Shown here piece by piece: positions 11,342 to 23,670 of a DNA stretch of 64,000 nucleotides. Source of the stretch: Paraphysomonas bandaiensis (lineage: Eukaryota > Chrysophyceae); NCBI GenBank assembly GCA_965644295.1, contig CBFFRP010000108.1, forward strand, positions 248,001-312,000, in the 5' to 3' direction. The notes under the pieces were generated by a model, which was not told the origin of the DNA, did no database searches, and was given only the letters and a program-made list of their open reading frames with translations. Position 1 is the stretch's first letter. Each line of letters opens with the position of its first letter. Both the position numbers and the translations under genes were made by a program.

Positions 11342-12421
11342 ATGGATAAGTTTGTCACAAGACTGCCGAAGAAGAAGATCCATTCCCGCTCAAGTTCATC
11401 TACAGCTACGAAACCCATTATAGATAAGAGCACTCACAAGCAGTCGTATCTAGACTGTGGGCAGGTGCCTATTGGCTGTAATGATTAGTAGATTGTGTTT
11501 ATAAGGATATCTTGTTACCAGAGGACCCTAGGAGCCACTCGCTCATGCTCACACTGTAATATGGTGTACATTGCGGATGATGTCGACGATTGCGAGAATC
11601 ATAAGCAGCATTGTAAAAAAGTAAAGCTATTTTTATAGTAGTTTTCATTTCATAAATATTCACAGTTTGGGGAAAATGTAAAGCTTCGATCAGCACTAAA
11701 ATCTAATGTTATCTGGGAAGATTGTGACACGAACTCCGCTGTGATCAAGGTAGAATATTCGTGTATAATACAATCTCTTGATTTTATTTCTACTGTCAGA
11801 TAAAAATGAATCGTATTAACGATATTCAAACCCAATATAAGACTGTCATTATGCGAATGCTTGATGATCTTGGAAGCTCTCCCGATGAGGTGCTTAATTT
11901 TTCTGTACTTGAAGTGACTTTGTTAATGAGTGCATAGTTTGACAGTTGTGTATCATCTGCAGCCACTGCTTTTTTCTTTACCGAAAGCAACAGAATTGTA
12001 GGCATAGCTGTTGTTGAACAGGTAACTGTTTCATAGGGAATTTGACGTGACTGACTCGTATCCGAAGGTAAAGCGTGATGATTTAGTTGTTCAAGTAAAA
12101 GACAGTCGTGCTTGTGAGAAACACATTTCAAAGCGACAGAGAACTAATTCATCTCCTCAAACTCCTAAGAAAGCAATCGATATGACTTTCCCACTCCCGT
12201 CAACAATAGGCATACGGCAGATGTGGGTTGACCCACAATGGCGCAGAAGAAAAGTTTGCTTCAAACTGCTAGACGTCATAAGACTTTTACATTCTCCAAG
12301 AGTCCTGGTGTCTCGTATGCATGTTGCATTTTCGCAACCAACTGATGATGGAAAGCTATTTGCATATAGTTACGTTGACAAAGACTATTTTTGGGCTTAT
12401 TCTTTCAGTACAGACGTGTAG
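11342..12421 (+). CDS. ECO1: Cohesin N-acetyltransferase Eco1/ESCO
   Basis: Acetylates the cohesin subunit Smc3 during S phase to establish sister-chromatid cohesion. I assemble six exons: 11342-11464, 11522-11620, 11666-11749, 11800-11889, 11938-12021 and 12068-12421, all in phase 0, giving 277 residues (yeast Eco1 is of similar size). The N-terminus is basic with KKKIHSRSSSS. A C2H2 finger follows (CSHCNMVY then H-x3-H). The acetyltransferase half contains NRIVGIAVVEQ, IRQMWVDPQWRRRK (acetyl-CoA loop region) and the Eco1 signature AFSQPTDDGKLFAYSY. The middle (about residues 165-200) is a low-complexity insert. The acceptor of the last intron (12067) is the least certain junction. Confidence 0.9.
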
Positions 12422-13037
12422 TTAGTTACTTATTTCTTATATAATTTTTATTGTTTTTAAGCTTGACTGTACCAATACATTGTGACTAGTATGTAAGACA
12501 TAGGATATAGTAATTTATGATAAATCCAGGCATGTAATTTCACTTCTTCAAGCCGTATTACCTACTCAAACTTGAAAAATCGCAGCGCTGTCACGGTACT
12601 ACCTATTAGTAGTTAATCTACCAGACTGGATCACTTTTTCCGAAATAAAAAATTTTCTGTTATATTCGTATGTTGCCAATCTAACAGTCTAGAACCGCGT
12701 CCTCGGCCTGAATAGTATACTTGCACTCCTTTGATAGTTCAGGCGTCGTTCCATTTGAATATATTTTGCTTAATGAACTCGGTAATCAGCCCTCTATTAT
12801 TGCTTCTATATCACACATTACACATCATCGTTGCTTGCTGCTGTATCACACTTTAGAGCTATAGATTATCCTAAGAGTAGTATCTGACGCACATATGTAA
12901 CTATACAGCTACATTGCAGGCAGGAAGCTCATTTAAAACCATGGATCAAGTGTGCTGTAAGAAAGCAATGTTAATTACATGTGGGCTATTTGGTGCCAAA
13001 AGTTGAGAGCCAGGTTAAGTCAAACACGCTATTACAT
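12422..13037. other. Intergenic between convergent genes
   Basis: 3' flanks of Eco1 and RPL26. AT-rich; no gene or structured RNA recognised. Confidence 0.4.
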
Positions 13038-13582
13038 CTAATCAACACCAGCCATATTCTCAACTTCCATGGCTGATTTACCGGTGCGACCTTCAGCAGA
13101 GCGGTTCTTGCGATCGAGAATGGCCTTGCGGGACTTGTCCATCTTAATCTTAGTGATGACGCAGTTGGAAGGGTCGATTCCACGGTGAACAGTCTGTCCG
13201 TTGACCTTATCTCTAGTGCATCTCTCGACATGGATGACGTACTTCTTACGGTAGCAGGCGACAACCTTGCCTTCCTGACCCTTCAACTTTCCTCTCATGA
13301 CCATGACCTCGTCATCCTTGCGAACAGGCAAAGAACGAACCTAATCGACATATGACCATACAATACAGGCAATTTCATAAATCAACATACGTTGTGCTTC
13401 TGGAACAACTCCTTGGAAAGCCCACAGCTCATTCTAACGCGGCGCTCGACGGATGTGGCGGAAAAATGAGCCTTCCTCATTTTCCTTCTGGAGGACGTTT
13501 TATTCTGGTCAAATTTCACTGCAATAAACAAGAACAATTAACAAATTCATTTTAAAAATACTGCTATAATTTGATTCTTACT
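13038..13582 (-). CDS. RPL26: 60S ribosomal protein L26 (uL24)
   Basis: Large-subunit protein near the polypeptide exit tunnel. Exons on the minus strand are 13582 (one coding base), 13391-13518 and 13038-13340, giving 143 residues. The start codon is itself split: the A ends exon 1 just before a strong GTAAGA donor, and TG opens exon 2, so splicing creates the ATG and the family N-terminus [13 protein letters not shown]. Landmarks are [28 protein letters not shown] (KOW motif) and [17 protein letters not shown]. The second intron (50 nt) lies between HN and VRSLPV. Confidence 0.95.
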
Positions 13583-13985
13583 TGTACTCTCAAATGATCC
13601 CAAACTGCCACAGCAATTATATGTTAATCTTACCCCACTGAAAGCAGTGCTCGATACGTGTAGAATTAACTGGCGTGGTTTTCTACACACCGCATCTCCA
13701 CAACTATCACACGAATCTTGAATAGCGGTTCAGTTTTCAGTTTATGTAGAAATGATGTTTAGAGTTTGGTGTAGTGGAATACGCTTGTATGTGTGTGTAT
13801 AGCAGAGTTTACGTACCTGTGTACAGCAGCAGTGTACATACTCGTGCTGTACAGCAGTGTAGTACACAACTATGATTCCATATGATCATATGAGCCCATT
13901 GACTTCTGCAGTCTCCAGCATACATACATCCAGCTCCTCATAACACCCTCTCGAGCCATACACACGAACACCACCCCATACTAAC
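13583..13985. promoter_or_regulatory. Divergent promoter region RPL26 / M20 amidohydrolase
   Basis: 403 bp between opposed starts. The half nearer the M20 gene (13790-13875) is packed with GTACAGCAG, TGTACA and TAGTACACAA words, like other divergent gaps in this window. The functional element is unknown. Confidence 0.45.
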
Positions 13986-15161
13986 ATGAACAACGCTTTC
14001 GAGGATGTGAAATCATTGCGTCATTATCTTCATCAGCATCCAGAGCTCTCATTCTTAGAGACCAACACATCAGAGTTCATTGAGAGATACTTAGCAGACA
14101 ACTACACACCAGATCATATATACAGTCACATAGGCGGCACAGGTATCGCTGCTGTGTATGATAGTGGCAAACAAGGGCCTGTTATACTTCTCCGAGCTGA
14201 GTTAGATGCTCTGCCAATACAAGAAATCAATGCGTTTGATCACAAGTCAGTCACTGATAATGTATCTCATAAGTGTGGTCATGATGGTCACATGGCCACA
14301 CTCATAGGTGCTGCTCAACACTTTCATCAAATTCGTCCATCGTGTGGTAAAGTAGTGCTTATATTCCAACCTGCAGAAGAAACAGGCGAAGGAGCCAATT
14401 CCATGATCTCTGACCCAGTATTTCAGGAACATATCCGTCCTGATTGTGTCTTTGGTTTTCATAATGTACCTGGGTATGAGCTTGGTCAAATCATTCTTCG
14501 AAAGGGTTCTTTTACTGCATCTGTGCGTAGCATGATAATAAAACTAACTGGCAAAACAGCCCATGCAGCTGAACCGGAGAATGGCCGGAATCCCTCCCTT
14601 GCTATTGCTCGCCTACTCCTACGCCTCAATGAAATGTCCAATAATTCTCCTGCTAGGGAAGACTTTCGATTGATTACGCCGGTACACGTGACTGTCGGGG
14701 AAGTTGCCTATGGAGTATCTGCTGGATACGGAGAAGTTCATCTGACAATCCGTACATGGACAGAAGAGGAGATGTCATCGCTCGCTGCAGACATCGTTAA
14801 TGCCTGTAATGAACAAGCAAATCAAGAAGGTCTTGCGTGCTCCGTAGGATATACTGAATGTTTTGCGGCGAGCGAGAATGCTGATGCTTGTGTGGATACT
14901 GTAGAGGTGGCTGCAAAGACAAACCAGTATTCATATTTCCACAGCTCGTATCCGATGAAGTGGGGTGAGGATTTTGGGCTTTTTACACAAAAGTTCAATG
15001 GGTGTTTTTTTGGCATTGGGGCAGGAAAAGACCATGCGTCACTGCACAATCCTGACTACGATTATCCAGATGAAATTCTTTCGGTCGGAATAAATATGTT
15101 TCTACAGATAGTAAAAGCTATCACCGAGGCACATAATGCAGAAAATAGAGAAAAATTGTGA
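13986..15161 (+). CDS. M20D-family amidohydrolase / aminoacylase-like peptidase
   Basis: A 391-residue zinc-dependent amidohydrolase of the M20D group, which includes bacterial N-acyl-amino-acid and hippurate hydrolases and plant IAA-amino-acid hydrolases. These enzymes cleave an acyl group from an amino acid. Metal-site residues are visible: C97 and H99 in CGHDGH with H102, E131-E132 in QPAEETGEGA, H159 in FGFHNVPG, and a late His in KDHASLHNPDYDYPDE. The dimerisation domain lies in the middle (SFTASVRSMIIKLTGKTAHA). There is no signal peptide, so it is probably cytosolic. It is intronless in a region where most genes are spliced. The exact substrate cannot be told from sequence. Confidence 0.9.
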   Translation: MNNAFEDVKSLRHYLHQHPELSFLETNTSEFIERYLADNYTPDHIYSHIGGTGIAAVYDSGKQGPVILLRAELDALPIQEINAFDHKSVTDNVSHKCGHDGHMATLIGAAQHFHQIRPSCGKVVLIFQPAEETGEGANSMISDPVFQEHIRPDCVFGFHNVPGYELGQIILRKGSFTASVRSMIIKLTGKTAHAAEPENGRNPSLAIARLLLRLNEMSNNSPAREDFRLITPVHVTVGEVAYGVSAGYGEVHLTIRTWTEEEMSSLAADIVNACNEQANQEGLACSVGYTECFAASENADACVDTVEVAAKTNQYSYFHSSYPMKWGEDFGLFTQKFNGCFFGIGAGKDHASLHNPDYDYPDEILSVGINMFLQIVKAITEAHNAENREKL

Positions 15162-16113
15162 AATTATATGCTGTGATCCAGAGCTGTTGTGCTGTTTCCG
15201 AAAAGCAGGTGCCTTGGTTGTGACCCTTTTTCACTGGAAAATATTTTTTTAAGTTTAAACTAAATTTTTTCAGCTAAACAAGTAAATAATTTTGATTCAT
15301 CGGTCCTTGCCGATGTAAACTTAAATGTATACACTAAGTTTTTTATATTGCTCTACACAGCACAGCACTATAAAATTTGTGAGTTTGTGTCCATTGTTGG
15401 AAATTGTTCACTCTTAACTAGATCTCAGAGAGATTTTGTCGTTAGACTAGATAGATTGATTAATATCGTTTACACGAAATTGTGACAAACAATACAATCT
15501 CATTTTGTTCCACGCATAATCTCCTACATATGTGAACCTCTCGATACTAAACATATCTCAATATCATCACAGCATTTGTACATCACCATATTTCACTGTA
15601 TTCTCGTACATTGTCTTTAAGTGACACACTGAATATACTAGAATATAGAATACAATCCGTATTCTAATATCCATCACGTCAGAAATCAATTCGACCTTGC
15701 AAAGATAAGTCAAATTCATACGAGTAATTCATAATCAACAAAGTTATGAATTTAAACTTATATTGCCTCGATAAGGCCTAGCTAGGCATTTCGCAGGAGA
15801 ATAGCTAAATAACCTTAGCAGATTACGCTGCATATACATGAAATGTTTATTGTGAAAAACGACTGCAAAGCAATAGTGCTAGTATTTCTAGAATACTCTT
15901 AACTTTTAATTAGTTGTCAGGTGTCAGAATCCGCGATTTATATACGTAGCAAGTGTGAATATGTGCGCATATTTATTACATGTTAATGAACGACGCTTGT
16001 CGTGTAAGATCGTAAGTACGGTTATACATAGTTTATACTAGTGTATATAATATTTTGAGGTCGTGCAATAGAAATGTGTTACCTCTACAATTGAGGCTAC
16101 GGAATCTTCAACG
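15162..16113. other. Intergenic, nothing recognised
   Basis: AT-rich spacer of about 950 bp between two convergent genes. No ORF with coding character, RNA gene or repeat copy was recognised. Confidence 0.4.
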
Positions 16114-19100
16114 TTAGCGCTTCCGCTCTAGTGTAGCAGAGCTGATTCCTACTGACAATATAAACATAGAGGTATCTGTAGAAAGTATTATTTCAATCAC
16201 AGTTGATTTATATAGTCATACCTTTTCCAAGTGCTTGCACCTGCCTGGCAGTGTATATACTACGCAATATACAATTATTCAAAACAAATAGTTGACACAT
16301 AACACATTCCCACCGTCCACCAATATTATACGCAACGACATCGCCCTGTTCTGTATCCACTGTACGAAGGTCGCACTGCAGTGCCAAGCTGTATTCGAGT
16401 AAAAGTTTTAAAAACGACTAAAAATATATCATGATAAACACCTTGCATGAAGAAGCATAGTATTGTATAATATTGTAAACAGAGATAAAGTATCTAGCTC
16501 TCCATCTTCTGCTGCAGCGGCCATAATTCTTAGATCAAACTGTTTCCAAGTCATCTCAGAATCCCACTTTATATATATATCACCTTCTTTAGCTCCACTG
16601 CTTTATTCTGAGCGGTTCGATACACCGCTCCACCCCCGTCCAAATCCTTCACAGCTACAGCCTTTTGGATTGTCCTAATCAATAATTAGCACAAAAAACT
16701 GAAAATAATATAACGACAACGCATACGTGTTTAGTTTATCCACCATATCTTTCATCCTGCGACATAATTAGATACAAAAAATAAGAAACTATTTCATATA
16801 TATACTCACAGTGACGCGTTAGTGACAGAGCGTACAGAGGGTCGCCCAAAGCCTGGGGCTGGGTCAGTTCCAGGAATCTCATTCAAGACGATTAGGTCTG
16901 ACAAATAATACCAATGTACATAACTTCACTGATATAGCCTTTCCTATTTCCTTACCTTTATTTTGAGCCGTCATCGGATTACTAGCGCTACTCCCGATGA
17001 CTCCTTGTCCAAAGTATTATTTTAAAACCACAACCATAGGTAGTTTCACCTGAGGGTGTAGACGAAGTGTCACCGAACAGCGATCCCCAAAATGATTTTT
17101 CTTCGGTTTGCTTTGGTGATTCTTTCGGCCTAGTACCATCCATCATACATGCGTATTTTTGACAGCGCATTCAATACCTCACAAATACATGCGATTTCAG
17201 AGGCTTCTTAAGCTCAATTTGTCCATTTGGAGGAAGAGGCCGGGATTTATGTCCGCCTTTCTCAACGTCGCCTTCTTCATCGGAGTCAGATTCGTCGTCA
17301 GAGTCAGGAAACCCGCCCTCTGCCCTTGAAGAATGAACAAGCTCTTGGTTTAACGTTATACAAATTTAGTTAGCCACAAATATGAAAAGAAACGTACCAC
17401 TTGTAAGTTGCTTCAAAATCCCATTTGGTGTGATTCCACGCACTTTTCCGTCCCGTATTCGTAGCATGACAAGGGCAAGAGTTTCCACAGCGGCATCTAA
17501 CTCTGACTTGGCGTACTCTTCCTTCGGTGGCGCATGCCCTGTGACCTATAGACATTGCACGTCAGAGTGACGAAGTATGAACAATGCATGGACTTAACCT
17601 GAAGGTACAAATACAATAGAGGGAGTAATAAGAACATAGCCACCGGAACAAACGTTGCTGAGGATGTAGCTTTAATCTACGTAGACATCTTGTGTATAGT
17701 TGCAAAATACCTGTGTTTCCACTGGCAATACCGATACTGCTGAAGATGGCAGATACAGGCAAAATCTGAATGCATCTTGTCGCCACTCTGGTGTTACCAC
17801 TTTAGTATACTCTTCGGTGTTAAACATTGAGGCTGCCCATGAGGCGTTGTATGCCATTTTATTCAGCATAATATTGTTAGTTGTCATCATCAACTCTAAT
17901 AAAGCTAATGCAGCTAACGGAAGCTGGGGTAAATCATTGTCGTCATCATAGTCAGCGCCAGTTGGAAGATTGTAGAACAATAGTCCAAGCATGAAGTCAA
18001 AGTTATGACAGTAGCTTGAAATTTTCCCAGCCTTTTTGCTGTCCGCAGGACTAAATAAACAATTAGCTACAATATCATAGTGTGCGATACATCAAATAAC
18101 TATTTGCACTGTACATAGAAAGCATGAAATACCCACCATTCGCATGGTTCAGGAAACCCATTATCCGTTCCAAAGTGATTAAGAAACGGAAATCCATACG
18201 TCTGTCCCATGCGAATAACACAAAAATTTTGATCATTAACTATTAGACATGCGGTTGTATCCATTCCTATGGAGTTAACCACAGAAAAATGATATTAATT
18301 AATAATAATAAATGCAGCTCATGTGACGCATCTCGACAGTATATCACAACATAAGTTTCCTGCCGGACGAAGCACCAAATACAATTGAAGAACATACCTG
18401 GATAGCGATCAGCAAACATCTCTGTGATTGTGAATGTTGTTCCATTATAATGAAAAGTAACATTAGACCCAGCCACAGCATTCAGTTGACTGATGTCAAT
18501 AATACCACTATTCACCTGAAAGAAGATGGTAATAACAATCTACTTCTATGATACTGTGTACTTACCGCTGCAGCAATGGCTACAGTATTAGTATCTACCT
18601 TTATCTCGAACTTGTCGTAGTGATAGTCGTGCACGTATCCTAAGTGCTCAGGCTCGATTGCACTTATGCAATACGGATTCTGCCGAAACTGAGTCACGTT
18701 GTACTGCAAAGAGAACTTTCCTGTGGACTACAACATAAAATCGATTAAGAGTGCTATAAATACAAGAAAATGGCTTACTTCATCAAAGGCAGCTTGTGAA
18801 GGAAGGGTACACTCCCCATCAACAGATGTAAACAAACCAAGCTGATTATCACGACTAAATATAATCAGAGGGTTCCCCATCATATGGAATTTATTGACAG
18901 TCTTTGTGTGAGGAAGGATAGTTTCCCAAGTCATCCACAGCAACATGTTTTCTGCCAAATCTCTCAAATATGCCCCCTTACTTAAAATTTCCAACTCTTG
19001 ATAAACTTCATTCATTATATCTGAAAACTCATCCTCTGTAGCTTCAAAATTATTCAGCTCCAGAAAGTACTGACCCAATGAGGGGTCAAATGCAGCATCT

Positions 19101-19441
19101 CCAGACCACTTCCCATTGGTGTCACCATAATATAGCCCATCAACTTCTTTCATAACATCTTTACACTCTCCATCATTCTTATTCAGTGATATGAACTGAA
19201 TGCTACGAGCAGCATGATAACCCGTATATATAAAGTATATAAAACACACGAGAGTCATCAAATGAGCCAAAGCACCAAAAAAATACATGAATTCAGTGGG
19301 AAGCTCTTTGATCGACTCAAGAGGGATGGAATCTACGAATTTAGCATCAGCTGTACGGGTTAAGTACTCCCACAGAGTCTCCTCCTTGGGCTTCTCGTCA
19401 TCCACAAAATCCGGTGTTTTATTGGTTGTTTTATCTGGCAT
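16114..19441 (-). CDS. Two-TM protein with large ectodomain, unknown family
   Basis: I assemble 16 minus-strand exons, all GT-AG and in phase: 18779-19441, 18566-18727, 18398-18515, 18137-18266, 17711-18050, 17599-17676, 17398-17545, 17178-17343, 17035-17129, 16956-17003, 16810-16897, 16727-16756, 16584-16674, 16442-16554, 16222-16388 and 16114-16175 (832 residues). A short N-terminal segment precedes TM1 (about 50-75, LMTLVCFIYFIYTGYHAAR). An ectodomain of about 400 residues follows, with several Cys and N-glycosylation sites (NVT, NGT, NAS). TM2 (about 475-497, FVPVAMFLLLPLLYLYL) leads into an acidic/Ser-rich tail of about 335 residues. The two-TM layout resembles CDC50-type or polycystin-like ectodomains only superficially. 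I do not recognise the family. The last five exons are less certain than the first eight. Confidence 0.65.
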
Positions 19442-20079
19442 GAGTGTTGTTTGTAGTATTGTGTGAGGTGTGGGGTAGATAAGGATGAGGGAGGGCAGTG
19501 ATTTGACCCCTTAGTAATTCTTAGTAACGTTATATGAGCGAGATATGCGGATAGATATGCAGCCTGCGCTGTTATATGCATGTACTGTGTATACATGTAC
19601 GTGTATAGCTGTGTATATGGACATGCTCTGTATAGATATACCAACATACCGCCGTACGCTGACGTAGCACACTGCTACAGCAGTATATGTTAGAATACAT
19701 AAATACACACATCAACGAATAGCCATACTACGATACTATTTCCATAGTTTTCATTGGGTAGAAATGAGAATCTAGACGTCAGCGAAGAGTGAAGAGCGAG
19801 ATGATGAGATGCAGCAGTATGTGAATTGGCCTTCCTCCACTTGTCTGACATCGACATGCTGTACACGTACACGTACACGTTTATCAGCATGATACGCTCT
19901 GTATGTCCAGTGGCACTATCGATATCCATACTATTAACATCACAGCACCCCATACAGCCTGTCAATCGCCAGAGACCTGCGAGAGGGGTATCTGCATACA
20001 CCCACTCGTCACTAGAGTAATTCTAATCAGCTACAATACACCTGAGGACGCCTCTGTGCTTCAGCCTATAGAAAGAGCC
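19442..20079. promoter_or_regulatory. Divergent promoter region, two-TM protein / ligand-gated channel
   Basis: The gap contains ACGTACACGTACACG-type repeats (about 19860-19880) and TGTATACATGTACGTG at about 19588-19602. The frame upstream of the channel start at 20080 stays open to an ATG at 19903, so part of this gap may be coding. Confidence 0.4.
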
Positions 20080-22869
20080 ATGTCCGGTGACTGTATAGAG
20101 AGCGACGATGATCTGAGGTATCAGAATGGAACTCTATCAACATTCGACACTTTTCTCTTCTGTCTGGATAATGTGGCGGGTCCCAAACTGCTCCCTACAC
20201 TGTATGGAGGTCAAATACTGAGGCCTGTGGATATACGATCAGTAGTAGGTCTCAATAATATCGGGGATGTATGTACACTCCTCTGTGTTTATCATACTTA
20301 TACTGTATGATATCGCTGCCATTCTTCGGTGATAGTGTGCTGTTTTGAAGTCATTTATGTAATTGTAGATTAATCCAGCCGCTGCAACGGTCACAATTGA
20401 CTTCTTTCTTGATCTTTACTGGGTCGATGAACGACTCTCTATGCCTCCATACTGGGAGAAAGTTGATGTGAGCCTACGACGAGAGGGCGTGAGGATAGAG
20501 AGAATATTCTATGATTCTGCGGGTATACACCAAGCCCATGATGTCATCAGTTACATAACGACATTACTTTCATTTTTGTATCAGGTAGCTTCATCTGGTT
20601 ACCAGATATCTCTTTTACGGATGGACTAGAACTACAAGAACTGGGATTTGTGAGTATAACCTCTACACTGTAACTAATATTCTGTGTATCATTTTTGCGT
20701 AATTACATATGTCACATGCATGATAAAATCACAACACTATACCTACTAATACCTGTCATTTGCAGTCTCTGTCGCTCAATGCGACAAACACCTTACATTG
20801 GCGGAAGCATTATGTTGCTACTTTTTCTCAGGTACGATATTTGTTTGTACCAGTATACTGAGCGAATCGTAGCAACGAATGATATCATACTGAGATATTC
20901 AGTAACACTGAATAAGATATCTGATTCTAAATGATGTACATTACAGCAACACTTTGGGTTTCGGCAATTTCCTCACGATACACAAGGTAGGACTTCGTTC
21001 TTGATTGAATAGAACTGTCATTGTAGCAGCAATAATTGATGTGCTTTTGAGGTTTATCCTCGTTTTCGTCTTACTAATATCCATGCAGATGTATCTATTC
21101 GCTACACAGTCTTCAGTTATGACGAGACGTTTGTAAGACTAGAACTGATGGATCCACCAGTGACATTTGTCGAAAATACGGAGAAACGTGGGAAGAATAA
21201 TTTCTTCATGCACAGTGAATGGGATTTCTTCCGAAATGATGCTACCAGCACAGTGTATTTGGATTCAAGTGGAAGCATGAGCGTTGTCCTCACCCTGCCG
21301 GTAGACAGGTAGCTAATGTGGTGTCTTAGTGGACTGTATGTACGGCGGCATCGTCAAATATACTTTAACAGTCTAATGTACGCTACACTTAAATAGATAT
21401 ACCGCCGGTATCGTGGGGCGCTTATGTGTTCCAATCACCATATTGCTACTTCTAGGCGGAGCGACGTTCTGGATTGGTCTTCCCGAGAATCGTATCCCTG
21501 CTTCTGCCAGCCTGATCATAGCTGTCACAGCTCTCTACATTGTAATCTTGGCTAATGTTCCGTTTGTGGGATATGCAACCCGAATAGATGAATATGTGCT
21601 TGTGGTAAGTGTCGTAACTTCTCCATTTACTTGTACGGAATATTTAATTTGTGTTGTATGTAGATGATTGGTCTTTTAGCAGGCATTGTTACTACTCACG
21701 TGGTATACCTGGTCATGTATCGCTCGGTATATAGCAGCTCTGAACACGATTACAATCTCACGAAATACTCCCGCCCCTGGCAGCTATTTGTCTCAATCTT
21801 GAAGAATATTTGCTGTTTTGTTTGGGTAGGCGTGAACGTCGGAGGAAACGAAGACAGAGAAACGAGATCGGATCTAGTTGCTCAAGCAAAAATACAGAAA
21901 GCCGCACTAACAGCTCTCAGTGATGCTACCAGAGAGAGGCAAAAGGGGAGTCGTGGCGAGGAGAATATTCGAGACGATGACAACGAAGGGCAGATGGAGA
22001 GAGAGAACAAAATTAGAAGGGTCAACAAAGGTGGCAATACGAGTTTGACGGTTAGTATACGTACATATGCATATCGCTGTGTTTGTTTGTACTCACATGC
22101 GTAAATGTGTACAAATATTCACCGAGAGCTGCACTCTCAGGATCATGACAAAGAACGAAACAAGCCCACTCTGACCCTCGTTATGCAAGGCCTTCAGTTG
22201 ATTGGTCGTATTGGTGTGATTCCCACTGTACTTCTCTACACTGCCTACATCCTGATTATTAACCGACGGAATCTGGTCCTTGCTTTTCAATGCATAGCAT
22301 ATGTATTTCTTGCTACAGTGGGCATGTGGGAGATATGGACGTGGATATGCAAATATCTTGAACTATCTTCAATATATGACCCGATGAAGGACCTTCGTGA
22401 AGACATCTCAAGGGCTTATGTTTACCTGACATGTAACTCCAATAGTGGAGATCTGAAAATGTCCGATATATCCGCTTCTGCTGCGTATTCTCAATTATTA
22501 CATGAGCACATTGATCTTATCGTTTCTCAGCATAAGTGGACGATTGAGCTTTGTCGCCTCCAGGAGCTGTCCACTACCCACCATCATATATTTCTTATGA
22601 TAAAGCAGTCCGAGCTTCTCCATGAGCACGACTTATGCCGCAGTGCACTCATGAAATTTTTTGAATACAAGCTGGCGATTCCTGGAGAAGAAGGGCTACA
22701 GGAGGCGTATGGGGAATTAGGGAGATATATGTACGCAATATTCGAGCCATACCCGCACTATCAAGAGAAACTCAAGGAAATATATGGCCATAGACTTATT
22801 GAGCGCAGGCCTGAATCGAGGACCATGCAATCCATGGATATTGTTGAACATAAGTTTTCCATCGAATAG
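20080..22869 (+). CDS. Pentameric ligand-gated ion channel homologue with long C-terminal extension
   Basis: Nine exons: 20080-20268, 20369-20522, 20585-20649, 20766-20831, 20947-20986, 21089-21308, 21397-21604, 21664-22050 and 22129-22869 (689 residues; an in-frame ATG at 19903 would add 59). The extracellular domain shows pLGIC hallmarks: TIDFFLDLYWVDERL, SFIWLPDISF and the loop FRQFPHDTQ, where the Pro is kept but the flanking cysteines of metazoan Cys-loops are absent. M1 has the conserved Pro (CVPITILLLLGGATFW). M2 (SASLIIAVTALYIVILANVPF) and M3 (LLAGIVTTHVVYLVMY) follow, then a charged loop of about 115 residues and M4 (LIGRIGVIPTVLLYTAYILII). A fifth hydrophobic span (LVLAFQCIAYVFLATVGMW) and about 180 polar residues end it. 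Ion selectivity and ligand cannot be inferred. No clear signal peptide is seen, so the 5' end may be incomplete. Confidence 0.88.
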
Positions 22870-23670
22870 TACCGGAATGGACGTAAGTATGCTTGAGTCT
22901 TCAAATGTAAATATTCGACTACTCTTTTTGTCACGCCATTCTTCAATACTCTATGACACATGTAATAGAGTTTTCGTGTGCTTGAATGGGAATTTTAATT
23001 GTATTAATAATTATTAATAATAGCATTGAAACAATTATTCACTCTTCTAATTCACATTCTACCTTCGGGGAAGAACATTATCTAAATTTGAAAAAATTAG
23101 TACTCATTTTCCTACAAGTACTGTGGAATTTGGCTATATTATAGTAAAGAGTAAAGTGAGTATGTGAGTGATGTGTACATGTGTATCAATATTATTAAGT
23201 CTATTGTATAGTGCGTGATGTGTGATCCATACCACTTTCTCTGTTATATGTTCTTTTTCCCTGCTATTGCATTGACTGGCGTGCATATGATAAAAGACAG
23301 AACAGGAGAGGGTATTCAACTTTAGCAGTTTCGTTTCAATAGTTTAAAGTGTGTCTGAGAAATACAGATTGTGTAAAGTAAACAAGATGAAGGACTACGT
23401 AGCACAAGACTGAATTCAGTGTCTAATTCTAGTTGCACTTGGGGGCTACAGAGACTTCTTATGTACTCTACTGTATTACCCTATATATCAGTAATCAGTA
23501 GTGCATCTCCTAAAAAAAATACTAAAACTTTTGACTTTCAAGTATTGTTATTACGCTGAACGGATTCAAAGACACGCCGTCGTGTCAAAACGTTTGCGAT
23601 ACAATCACTTTACTCAATTGTCTATTGCACGCGGAAATCTACTAACTGGCACTTGAAACAGACAACACGA
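22870..23670. other. Intergenic between convergent genes
   Basis: AT-rich 3' flanks of the channel and H+-PPase genes. No gene recognised. Confidence 0.4.
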
